The notes under the pieces: generated by a model
Database searches by the model: none
The model's input: the letters and a program-made list of their open reading frames with translations, nothing else
What the model was told of the DNA's origin: nothing
Shown: positions 1 to 5,701 of the stretch, piece by piece
Layout of the letters: each line of letters starts with the position of its first letter
How positions within the stretch are numbered: position 1 is the first letter of the stretch
Program-made: the position numbers and the translations under genes
NCBI GenBank assembly: GCA_002345625.1
Contig: DDWE01000061.1
Location: forward strand, 15,804 to 22,144
Length of the DNA: 6,341 nt
Reading direction: 5' to 3'
Origin: Desulfuromonadaceae bacterium UBA2294
GTDB taxonomy: Bacteria > Desulfobacterota > Desulfuromonadia > Desulfuromonadales > UBA2294

Positions 1-948
1 TGTGCTGAGCATCGAGCCGTAGACACCGCCGTTGCTGATGCTGAAGGTGCCGCCTTCAAGATCGGCGAGTTCGAGTTTGCCGTTTTGTGCCTTGGCGGCG
101 AAATCAGCAATGGTCTGCTCGATTTCGGCGAAGGTGAGTTTGTCGGCATCACGGAGTACCGGGACGACCAGGCCGCGCTCGGTGCCGATGGCGATGCTGA
201 TGTGGTAGTAGTTGTGATAGACGAGATCGTCGCCATCGATGCGGGCGTTGACCGTTGGCCATTCCTGTAGCGCCTTGACCACCGCCTTGACGAACAGTGA
301 CATGAAGCCGAGCTTGATGCCGTGTTTTTTCTGGAAGCCGGCCTGGTGCTTTTCGCGCAGGGCGAGCAGCGCGCCCATGTCGGCTTCGTTGAAGGTGGTG
401 AGCATGGCTGTTTGCTGACGGGCGGCGAGGAGCCGCTCGGCGATGCGCTTGCGGATCGGCGTCATCGGTTTACGCTCCACCGGGCCGTAATCACGGCTGC
501 GTGGCAGCGGGGCGGGTGAAGCGGCGGCTACCGGTGCTGGTGCTGTTGGCGGTGCCGAGGCCGCCGCAGTGGTCTGCTTTGCCGGCTCTTTTGCCGGCTC
601 TGCTTTGGCGTCGGTTTTGGCTGGAGCCGTTTTGTCGGACACGTCAGGTTTGGCTGTTTTTTCGTCTTTGACGGCGGTGGTTTTCTGCTTTTTATCTTTG
701 GTCGGCGTCCCTTTTTCGGTGCCCTCTTCAATCTGGCCGATCACCGTGCCGGGGGTGACGGTCTGCCCTTCGGCAACAGCAATGCGCAGGATGCCGTCAG
801 TTTCAGCGTGGATCTCCAGAGCGACCTTGTCGGTCTCCAGTTCGCACAGCAGCTCATCGCGGTTGACCGTGTCACCGTCTTTTTTGGTCCAGCGCGAGAC
901 GACGACTTCGTGGATCGATTCGCCGACTTCGGGGATGCGGATCTCCAT
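1..948 (-). CDS. sucB: Dihydrolipoyllysine succinyltransferase, E2 of 2-oxoglutarate dehydrogenase (3' end outside window)
   Basis: E2o transfers the succinyl group from E1-bound TPP through a swinging lipoyl arm to CoA, in the cytoplasmic 2-oxoglutarate dehydrogenase complex. The first 316 residues are present. Residues 1-75 are a lipoyl domain with the ETDKV motif, Lys41 being the lipoylation site. Residues 77-158 are a Lys/Ala/Pro-rich flexible linker. From about 160 the acyltransferase domain begins (KPMTPIRKRIAERL, then AMLTTFNEAD at 181-190, LGFMSLFVKA at 213-222, FSISNGGVYGS at 302-312). LTTFNE and LGFMS are typical of succinyl rather than acetyl transferases. The catalytic HxxxDG region lies beyond the window edge. 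No peripheral subunit-binding domain is visible between linker and catalytic domain, as in mitochondrial DLST and unlike E. coli SucB. The ATG is preceded by AAGGAG (960-965) and lies 20 bases after the sucA stop, so the two are co-transcribed. The assignment is secure; only the C-terminus is unseen. Confidence 0.96.
   Translation of the reverse strand, partial: MEIRIPEVGESIHEVVVSRWTKKDGDTVNRDELLCELETDKVALEIHAETDGILRIAVAEGQTVTPGTVIGQIEEGTEKGTPTKDKKQKTTAVKDEKTAKPDVSDKTAPAKTDAKAEPAKEPAKQTTAAASAPPTAPAPVAAASPAPLPRSRDYGPVERKPMTPIRKRIAERLLAARQQTAMLTTFNEADMGALLALREKHQAGFQKKHGIKLGFMSLFVKAVVKALQEWPTVNARIDGDDLVYHNYYHISIAIGTERGLVVPVLRDADKLTFAEIEQTIADFAAKAQNGKLELADLEGGTFSISNGGVYGSMLST
578..601 (-). repeat. 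Perfect 12-bp tandem duplication in the sucB linker
   Basis: Two identical 12-base units (578-589 and 590-601, plus-strand unit tttgccggctct) lie head to tail. On the coding strand they encode the repeated tetrapeptide EPAK in the flexible linker. The duplication is in frame and the linker is low complexity, so it is probably neutral length variation. Confidence 0.75.
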
Positions 949-959
949 GGCCCTTACTT

Positions 960-965
960 CTCCTT
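960..965 (-). promoter_or_regulatory. Ribosome binding site of sucB
   Basis: AAGGAG on the minus strand ends 11 bases before the sucB ATG at 948. It lies within the 20-base gap after the sucA stop. It supports the ATG at 946-948 (protein start MEIRIPEVGE), which coincides with the normal beginning of a lipoyl domain. Confidence 0.7.
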
Positions 966-968
966 CAA

Positions 969-3671
969 TCAGGGGGGGGTGAGGCTGCCGCAAGCGGCGG
1001 CCAGCAGAATGTCTTGCAACTCCTTGTGCAGCCGGTGTGAGCCGACAGCGGTGGCGGCTGCGGCCGGACGGCCGATGTAGCGCAGGGGGCGTCCGGCGAG
1101 TCGCTGGAGCTGTGGAGCCAGATGTGCCCAGGCGCCGCCGTTGGCCGGCTCCTCCTGAACCCAGCAGAGTTCGACATCATCCGGGCAGGCGGCAAACAGT
1201 TCCTCCAGCGTCCCTTCGTCCAACGGGTAAAGCTGTTCGATGCGCACCAGGGCGATATCGGGGCGTTTCTCGGCGGTGCGTTTTTCCAGCAGCTCATAGT
1301 AGATCTTGCCGCTGCAGAGGATCAACCGTTTCAAGCCTTTTTTCGGTAAGGGATCGATGATAATCGGTTGGAACTTCCCTTCGGTAAACTCGGCCAGAGG
1401 CGAGCGGCACATCGGGTGGCGCAGCAGGCTCTTGGGGGTGAAAACGATCAGTGGCCGGCGGAAGGGCAGTTTCACCTGACGGCGCAGCAGGTGGAAGAGT
1501 TGGGCCGGGGTGGAGGGGGTGACCACGAACATGTTGTATTCGGCGCAGAGTTGCAGATAGCGTTCAATGCGGGCGCTGGAGTGTTCGGCCCCCTGGCCTT
1601 CATAACCGTGTGGCAGAAACAGGGTCAGCCCGCTGCTGCGGTCCCATTTGGAGATGCCGCTGCTGATGAACTGGTCGATGATCACCTGGGCGCCGTTGGC
1701 GAAATCTCCAAACTGGGCTTCCCAGATCACCAGGCCATTGGGGTTCTCCTGTGAGTAACCGTATTCGAAACCGAGCACCGCCGCTTCGGAGAGCAGGCTG
1801 TCGTAGACGTGGAAACGGGCGTCTTTGGCGGTTACGGTGGTCAGCGGCGTAAAGGCATCACCGGTCTTGATGTCGTGCAACACGGCGTGGCGGTGATTGA
1901 AGGTGCCGCGCCGTGAATCCTGTCCGGAGAGGCGCACCAGGTGCCCTTCGGCCAGCATGGTGGCGTAGGCGAGGGTCTCGCCGTTTCCCCAGTCGAGGGG
2001 GGTGTCGTCGGTGAGGGCACTGAGGCGCTCCTGCAGCAGTTTGACCACTTTCGGGTGCGGGGTGAATCCGTCCGGCAGAGCGGCCAGCTGTTTGCCGAGG
2101 CGCAGCAAGGTTTTGCGCGGCACGCCGGTCTGCGGTGCGCTAGCGCTGTATTCCCGTTCAAAGTTTGTCCATTTGCCGGCATAGCCGAGACCGGGGTCAG
2201 CAACGGGCGGCCGCTCAAGGGCCTGATCAAGGCGGTCGCCGATCTCTTTGTCAATGGCGTCCAGCTGTTCGGCGGCAATCCCCTCGGCCAGCAACTGGTC
2301 GCGATAAAGATCGGCGACGTTGGGCCGTTGGCGGATCCGTTCATACATCAGTGGCTGGGTGAAGTTCGGTTCGTCCCCCTCATTGTGGCCGTATTTACGA
2401 TAGCAGATCAGCTCCAGTACCGCGTCTTTGCCGAACTGTTGCCGGTAGTCGAACGCCAGGGTTGCGGCCCAGGCCGCTGCGCCGGGGTCTTCACCGTTGA
2501 CGTGGAAAATCGGCACCATCAACATCTTGGCGATATCGGTGGCGTACAGGGTGGAGCGGGCGTCTTCAGGTAAGGTGGTAAAACCGATCTGGTTGTTAAG
2601 AATCAGGTGCAGGGTGCCTCCGGTCCGGTAGCCCTCCAGTTGGGACAGGTTGAGGACTTCGGCTACGATCCCCTGTCCGGCAAAGGCGGCATCGCCGTGG
2701 ATCAGCACCGGCAGCACCGTGGAGGCTCCTGTGTCGCCAAGATCGTCCTGCCGCGCGCGGGCTTTCCCCTCGACCACTGGATCGACCGCCTCAAGATGGC
2801 TCGGATTGTTGGCCAGGGTCAGGTGCACACTCTGGCCGCTGATGGTCTTGACCTCGGCCGAAACCCCTTTGTGATATTTGACGTCGCCGTCACCGACGAA
2901 AGCGAACTCCATATTGTCGCGAAACTCGGAGAACATGTTCTCCAACGGTTTGCGCAGAATGTTCGCCAGCACGTTGAGCCGACCGCGATGGGACATGCCG
3001 AGGACCATGGTGTTCACCCCGCTGGCGCCGGCGCGGTGGACAACGGCGCAGAGGGTCGGGATAATCGCCTCGCCCCCTTCCAGGGAGAAGCGTTTTTGGC
3101 CGGGAAACTTGCGATGCAAAAAAGCTTCAAAGCGGGTCGCTTCCAGCAACTTTTTGTAGATGGCGAGGTGCTCATCTTCGCTGCGTTCCGGCCGGTTGCA
3201 ACAGGCTTCCATCCGATCCTTCAGCCATTGCCGTTCTTCAGGGTTCTGTATATGCATGAACTCGACGCCAAGCGTGCGGCAGTAGGTATCACGCAGCAGT
3301 GCGACGATATCGCGTAGTCGAGCTTGTTTGGTCGGAAAGCGCAGGCTGGCAAAGACGCGATCCAGGTCGCCCTCGTCTAGACCGAAGGCCTCGAGGCGCA
3401 GCATCGGGTGCTCAGCATCGCAGGGTGAGAGGGGGTCGATGCAGGCACTCAGGTGGCCGAGGTCGCGATAACGGTAAATCAGCGACTGGACTCCGGCTGT
3501 TTTTTGCGCCATTTCGGCATCGAAATGGTCTGTGCCTGCATCGGTTGCAGGTGCCAGGCCGAGGTCAAAACCGCTGAAATAGGCACTCCACTCGGCCGAG
3601 ACCTGTTGCGGGTCGTCGCACCAGCGCTGATAGAGATCCTCGATCCATGACGGGCTGAAAGGCAATTCCAT
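969..3671 (-). CDS. sucA: 2-oxoglutarate dehydrogenase E1 component (thiamine diphosphate-dependent)
   Basis: E1o decarboxylates 2-oxoglutarate and reductively succinylates the lipoyl group of SucB in the TCA cycle. The 900-residue protein is near the usual length (E. coli 933). Residues 7-32 match the conserved E1o N-terminal segment (SWIEDLYQRW). The substrate/TPP region carries SHRGRLNVLA (227-236), VKYHKG with His267, HGDAAFAGQG (325-334), NNQIGFTT (359-366), GEDP (393-396) and YGHNEGDEP (427-435). The transketolase-like and C-terminal parts carry RGTFNHRHAVLHD (588-600), HGYEGQGAEHSSARIERYLQL (688-708) and WVQEEPANGGAW (837-848). The ATG at 3671 is preferred over an in-frame ATG 31 codons upstream, because family similarity starts here and the extra residues look like 5' UTR. 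An AGGA lies nine bases before this ATG. The gene ends in a run of eight C just before TGA. It is transcribed with sucB and divergent from the ferritin-like gene. Confidence 0.97.
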   Translation of the reverse strand: MELPFSPSWIEDLYQRWCDDPQQVSAEWSAYFSGFDLGLAPATDAGTDHFDAEMAQKTAGVQSLIYRYRDLGHLSACIDPLSPCDAEHPMLRLEAFGLDEGDLDRVFASLRFPTKQARLRDIVALLRDTYCRTLGVEFMHIQNPEERQWLKDRMEACCNRPERSEDEHLAIYKKLLEATRFEAFLHRKFPGQKRFSLEGGEAIIPTLCAVVHRAGASGVNTMVLGMSHRGRLNVLANILRKPLENMFSEFRDNMEFAFVGDGDVKYHKGVSAEVKTISGQSVHLTLANNPSHLEAVDPVVEGKARARQDDLGDTGASTVLPVLIHGDAAFAGQGIVAEVLNLSQLEGYRTGGTLHLILNNQIGFTTLPEDARSTLYATDIAKMLMVPIFHVNGEDPGAAAWAATLAFDYRQQFGKDAVLELICYRKYGHNEGDEPNFTQPLMYERIRQRPNVADLYRDQLLAEGIAAEQLDAIDKEIGDRLDQALERPPVADPGLGYAGKWTNFEREYSASAPQTGVPRKTLLRLGKQLAALPDGFTPHPKVVKLLQERLSALTDDTPLDWGNGETLAYATMLAEGHLVRLSGQDSRRGTFNHRHAVLHDIKTGDAFTPLTTVTAKDARFHVYDSLLSEAAVLGFEYGYSQENPNGLVIWEAQFGDFANGAQVIIDQFISSGISKWDRSSGLTLFLPHGYEGQGAEHSSARIERYLQLCAEYNMFVVTPSTPAQLFHLLRRQVKLPFRRPLIVFTPKSLLRHPMCRSPLAEFTEGKFQPIIIDPLPKKGLKRLILCSGKIYYELLEKRTAEKRPDIALVRIEQLYPLDEGTLEELFAACPDDVELCWVQEEPANGGAWAHLAPQLQRLAGRPLRYIGRPAAAATAVGSHRLHKELQDILLAAACGSLTPP

Positions 3672-3701
3672 GCGGGTCGATCCTGTCTGTTGAGATAAGG
3701 T

Positions 3702-3744
3702 AACCTGCTGATTTCTTGGGCAACATCGGGAAGTATAGCAGGTT
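3702..3744. repeat. Inverted repeat AACCTGCT/AGCAGGTT over the sucA promoter
   Basis: AACCTGCT (3702-3709) and its perfect complement AGCAGGTT (3737-3744) are separated by 27 bases. The distal arm touches the proposed extended -10 of sucA and the proximal arm lies in the early 5' UTR. This geometry would suit an operator bound by a dimeric or looping regulator, or an mRNA hairpin. No known regulator motif was recognised, and an eight-base match in 200 bases of intergenic DNA could be chance. Confidence 0.4.
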
Positions 3745-3759
3745 GATCCGATGATGCAA
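3732..3759 (-). promoter_or_regulatory. Probable sigma70-type promoter of sucAB
   Basis: On the minus strand TATACT (3732-3737, one mismatch to TATAAT) is preceded by TG one base upstream, giving an extended -10. A weak -35, TTGCAT (3754-3759), lies 16 bases away; shifting to TTTGCA gives 17. Transcription would start near 3725, leaving a 5' UTR of about 54 bases before the sucA ATG. Confidence 0.5.
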
Positions 3760-3774
3760 AACATGTCTTGGCCG

Positions 3775-3803
3775 TTGCAAATAATGACAACTCACGGCAT
3801 AAT
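3775..3803 (+). promoter_or_regulatory. Probable sigma70-type promoter of the ferritin-like/cytochrome unit
   Basis: TTGCAA (3775-3780) and CATAAT (3798-3803, one mismatch to TATAAT) are separated by 17 bases, the ideal spacing. The -10 overlaps the small palindrome ATAATTAT (3799-3806). Transcription would start near 3810, giving a 5' UTR of about 65 bases. No convincing Fur or PerR box was seen, although iron or peroxide control would be expected for this family. Confidence 0.5.
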
Positions 3804-3876
3804 TATACAAAACTGTGATTCGTATCTGACGTCGGGGACGGCGGCAGACGATCCTTATCCTTTAGAGGAGGAGACT

Positions 3877-4374
3877 ATGCCCCAGGAATTCAATATGCAG
3901 GAAGCGCTGAAGTTGGCCATCGAGACCGAAAAAGCGGTCATGTATTTTTACCTGAATGCGGCGAAACAGGCCAAAAACGATCGCGCCCGCAAGGTCTTTG
4001 AGACCCTTGCCTCCGAGGAGCGTGAGCATGCCGAGCACTTTTTCCCGCTCTACAAAGGCAGTGATCTTGGTTCTTTTGACGTCTATATCGCCACGCCGCC
4101 GACGTTTGAGAGCGCCATGCTGCACAACCTGAAAAAAGCGGTCAACTCCGAGCTGCGTGAAAAAGACGCCATGGAGCTGGCGCTGAAGGAGGAGGAGGAC
4201 CTGGCGCGTAGTCTGGAGATGACTGCTCAACATATTGTCGATCCTCTGGTCCGAAATGTGTTCGAGCGCATGGCCAAAGAGACCCTGAACCACTATGCCG
4301 TGATCGAGTCGGAATACGCCCACCTGATGGGGATGGTGCATGAGACCGATATTGACACCTTTGTCCGGGAGTAG
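3877..4374 (+). CDS. Ferritin-like (rubrerythrin-superfamily) protein
   Basis: A 165-residue, mostly helical cytoplasmic protein without signal peptide. It shows the duplicated four-helix pattern of the rubrerythrin/ferritin-like superfamily, whose members bind a di-iron site used in peroxide reduction, iron oxidation or related redox work. The first half has Glu18 in ETEKAVMYFY and Glu48/His51 in ASEEREHAEHF (ExxH). The second half has Glu107 in KEEEDLA and His139 in MAKETLNHYAVIE, but the residue three before His139 is Thr136 rather than Glu; Glu135, Glu144 and Glu146 are nearby. There is no rubredoxin-like Cys4 domain, so it is not classical rubrerythrin. The start is set by the strong GAGGAGGAG (3865-3873) before the ATG at 3877; in-frame upstream ATGs have no ribosome site and produce atypical sequence. 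The family call is secure; the substrate and exact function are not. Confidence 0.88.
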   Translation: MPQEFNMQEALKLAIETEKAVMYFYLNAAKQAKNDRARKVFETLASEEREHAEHFFPLYKGSDLGSFDVYIATPPTFESAMLHNLKKAVNSELREKDAMELALKEEEDLARSLEMTAQHIVDPLVRNVFERMAKETLNHYAVIESEYAHLMGMVHETDIDTFVRE

Positions 4375-4379
4375 ACGCC

Positions 4380-4652
4380 ATGCGATTGTTAAGCCTGTTT
4401 CTGCTGTTATCCCTGCTCTGGGCTCCGCTGGTCTTCGGGGCGGAACAAGAGACCCTTGAGGAGTATCGCATGATTATCGCCAGCCGTTGTACCTCGTGTC
4501 ACGAGGCCGGCCGGATTGAACAGGCGATGGCTGAAGGTCGTAATGTGAATGAAATCCTGAACAAGATGGTGCAGATGGGGGCCGAGGTGACGCCGCGCGA
4601 CAAGAAGGTTCTGGGTGTTTTCTGGGGATCGCCGCTGAAGGAAAAACCGTAA
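4380..4652 (+). CDS. Small exported monohaem c-type cytochrome
   Basis: A 90-residue protein with a clear Sec signal peptide: Arg2, hydrophobic core 3-19, probable cleavage after Ala21 in VFGA/EQE. One haem-binding motif, CTSCH, covers residues 37-41. Met63 and Met66 are the candidate distal axial ligands. The mature protein is about 69 residues, small for a class I cytochrome, and should sit in the periplasm carrying single electrons. The ATG lies five bases after the ferritin-like stop, with GGGAG overlapping the end of that gene, so the two are co-translated neighbours. Because one product is cytoplasmic and the other exported, direct contact is not implied; a shared stress or redox regulon is an inference. 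No specific partner or named cytochrome family was recognised. Confidence 0.87.
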   Translation: MRLLSLFLLLSLLWAPLVFGAEQETLEEYRMIIASRCTSCHEAGRIEQAMAEGRNVNEILNKMVQMGAEVTPRDKKVLGVFWGSPLKEKP

Positions 4653-4665
4653 TCTGAAGATCTGT

Positions 4666-4709
4666 GCTGCCGGTGTCTTGCGTTCAGCGCTTGGCGCCGG
4701 CAGTTTTTA
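4666..4709 (+). terminator. Rho-independent terminator after the cytochrome gene
   Basis: CTGCCGG (4667-4673) pairs perfectly with CCGGCAG (4697-4703); flanking G-T and G-C pairs can extend the stem. Five T follow immediately (4704-4708). The loop is rather long (about 23 bases), but the position, 14 bases after the cytochrome stop, fits an operon end. Confidence 0.75.
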
Positions 4710-4760
4710 TGTCTTAAGTCAGTTTTGTCGTTGCGTTTGTTTTATCACAAGGAGGGGGCG

Positions 4761-5444
4761 ATGCGCTGTATCAAAAACTGGCCGGAGTCGGACCGGCCAC
4801 GTGAACGTTTGTTGACCCAGGGGCCGGAACCGCTCAGTGACGCTGAGCTTCTGGCCCTTATTTTGCGTAACGGCAATGCCGCCTCCGGCAATACGGCGGT
4901 CGACATGGCGCGCAACCTGATCTTGCATTTCGGTGACCTGCGCAGCCTGGCGGCGGCCAACACGGCTGAGCTTTGTGCTTTTAGCGGCATCGGCCCGGCC
5001 AAAGCGGCAGAGATTCAAGCCCTGTTCGAGCTTGCCCGGCGCTTCGCCCGTAGTGAAATCCGTCCCGGCGCGCGGCTGGCCTCATCGCAGGATGTTTTCG
5101 ACCACTTTCACGAGCGGCTGCGTTCCCGGCGCAAGGAGGTGTTCATCTCTTTGCTGCTCGACAGCAAGAACCGCCTGCTGCGCGAGATTCAGGTCTCCGA
5201 GGGGAGTCTCAACGCCAGCATCGTCCATCCGCGCGAGGTCTTCGCCCCGGTCATCCGCGAATCGGCCGCCGCCGTCCTTTTCGTCCATAATCACCCCTCC
5301 GGTGACCCGACCCCGAGCCGCGAAGACATCGATTTAACCGCACGACTGCGCGACGCCGGAGAGCTGATGGGGGTGAAGGTCCTCGATCACATCATCGTCG
5401 GTAACGGCTCCTACATCAGCTTCTGTGATCGGGGGCTCTTCTGA
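4761..5444 (+). CDS. radC: RadC family protein (JAB/MPN+ domain)
   Basis: A 227-residue protein, close to E. coli RadC (about 222). The N-terminal half contains the conserved PRERLL segment and a helix-hairpin-helix-like stretch (FSGIGPAKAAEI, 74-85) that suggests DNA binding. The C-terminal half is a JAB/MPN+ metalloprotease-like domain with the full motif: Glu126, then His176-x-His178-x7-Ser186-x2-Asp189 in HNHPSGDPTPSRED, expected to bind zinc. RadC was named for DNA repair, but that role in E. coli was disputed and the biochemical activity remains unclear. The start at 4761 is chosen because AAGGAGGGGG precedes it and the protein then begins with the usual MxxIKxWPxxxRPRERLL pattern; the ATG 36 bases upstream lacks a ribosome site. 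It follows a terminator, so it is probably transcribed separately, though no confident promoter was found in 4710-4755. Confidence 0.96.
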   Translation: MRCIKNWPESDRPRERLLTQGPEPLSDAELLALILRNGNAASGNTAVDMARNLILHFGDLRSLAAANTAELCAFSGIGPAKAAEIQALFELARRFARSEIRPGARLASSQDVFDHFHERLRSRRKEVFISLLLDSKNRLLREIQVSEGSLNASIVHPREVFAPVIRESAAAVLFVHNHPSGDPTPSREDIDLTARLRDAGELMGVKVLDHIIVGNGSYISFCDRGLF

Positions 5445-5460
5445 GACAAAAGATCTTGCC

Positions 5461-5598
5461 TCAGTTGCTCCGCATTTTTACCAGGGTTTCCACAAAAAAA
5501 GCATGCAGACAGCCTTCCCAGCAACAACCGGTGCAATGCAGCCCCGTCTCAAGGCAGGGGCAACCGGCCATTGATGACACTTGGCGACCATCCGGCAC
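5461..5598 (-). CDS. Candidate small Cys-rich protein, frame B (45 aa, GTG start)
   Basis: I do not recognise this protein. Read from GTG it has 45 residues, with six Cys in 18 residues: C13-P-C15-x6-C22-x2-C25-C26-x3-C30. His21, Trp27 and His32 lie in or beside the cluster. A short amphipathic tail (LHAFFVETLVKM) follows. Such clustering suggests metal or Fe-S binding, or a disulphide-stabilised peptide; no export signal is seen. AGGA (5604-5607) lies five bases before the GTG, and the start sits in the arm of a 7-bp hairpin. An internal ATG at 5571 is an alternative start that keeps all the Cys. The frame overlaps another Cys-rich frame on the same strand (5478-5657), so only one may be real, or the two may be parts of one gene joined by a frameshift. 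Without homologues, chance cannot be excluded. Confidence 0.42.
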   Translation of the reverse strand: MPDGRQVSSMAGCPCLETGLHCTGCCWEGCLHAFFVETLVKMRSN

Positions 5599-5657
5599 TT
5601 TAGTCCTGAATCAACGTGCCGGTGGCATACAAAATGCCCACCGCAGGTGAAGGCCAT
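5478..5657 (-). CDS. Candidate small Cys/His-rich protein, frame A (59 aa, strong ribosome site)
   Basis: I do not recognise this protein. The ATG at 5657 follows a perfect AAGGAGG (5664-5670) at six bases, the best ribosome site in the window. The 59 residues include Cys 5, 11, 21, 27, 40 and 51 and His 8, 12, 14 and 28; the N-terminal half (CGGH at 5-8, CHRH at 11-14, KCH at 26-28) could bind metal. The C-terminal half is less protein-like (ending FLWKPW), and frame B takes over with a denser Cys cluster in that stretch. A single -1 shift near 5570 would join the two halves. An in-frame ATG ten codons upstream (5687) has no good ribosome site. The Shine-Dalgarno is buried in a 12-bp hairpin. 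It could equally be a regulatory leader peptide or a non-coding stretch. Confidence 0.42.
   Translation of the reverse strand: MAFTCGGHFVCHRHVDSGLKCRMVAKCHQWPVAPALRRGCIAPVVAGKAVCMLFLWKPW
5592..5622 (-). promoter_or_regulatory. Hairpin over the frame B start codon
   Basis: CCGGCAC and GTGCCGG are perfect complements (plus-strand 5592-5598 and 5616-5622) with a 17-base loop. In a minus-strand transcript the GTG start of frame B lies in the 3' arm and its AGGA lies in the loop, so folding would hinder initiation. Seven GC-rich pairs make a stable stem, but functional use is inferred only. Confidence 0.45.
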
Positions 5658-5663
5658 TTTTTG

Positions 5664-5695
5664 CCTCCTTTTTGTTGGCCAGTACAAAAAGGAGG
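5664..5695 (-). promoter_or_regulatory. Perfect 12-bp hairpin sequestering the frame A Shine-Dalgarno
   Basis: CCTCCTTTTTGT (5664-5675) is the exact complement of ACAAAAAGGAGG (5684-5695), with an 8-base loop. In minus-strand RNA the 3' arm carries the AAGGAGG located six bases before the frame A ATG, and the 5' arm is a full anti-Shine-Dalgarno CCTCCTT. No T-run follows on either strand, so it does not look like a terminator. A translational switch (thermosensor, trans-acting RNA or leader-type control) or a DNA-binding dyad are both possible. Confidence 0.55.
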
Positions 5696-5701
5696 GCGGC
5701 T

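Noticed and set aside
965..1297. 110-residue minus-strand reading frame overlapping the end of sucA
   Set aside because: It lies inside sucA in another frame, is Pro/Ser/Cys/Arg-rich in the way shadow frames of GC-rich genes are, and has no ribosome site.
1941..2573. Long plus-strand frame (210 residues) opposite sucA
   Set aside because: Fully antisense to well-conserved E1o sequence, with low-complexity composition and no start signal; a by-product of GC-rich codon use.
2607..3317. Plus-strand frame of 236 residues opposite sucA
   Set aside because: Antisense shadow of the most conserved TPP-binding part of sucA; no recognisable family and no ribosome site.
3826..3847. Small hairpin in the ferritin-like 5' UTR as a riboswitch or iron-responsive element
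   Set aside because: Eight positions with one mismatch and one wobble around a 6-base loop; no known riboswitch core seen and the UTR is only about 65 bases.
4710..4755. Promoter for radC in the short gap after the cytochrome terminator
   Set aside because: T-rich stretches exist, but no -35/-10 pair with acceptable spacing leaves room for the ribosome site.
5442..5463. Imperfect palindrome from the radC stop to the frame B stop as a bidirectional terminator
   Set aside because: The stem is four plus three pairs around a mismatch and no adjacent T-run follows on either strand, so it is too weak to call.
5456..5650. 64-residue plus-strand frame after radC starting with TTG
   Set aside because: No Shine-Dalgarno, low-complexity Gln/Arg/Pro composition, and antisense to the better supported Cys-rich frames.
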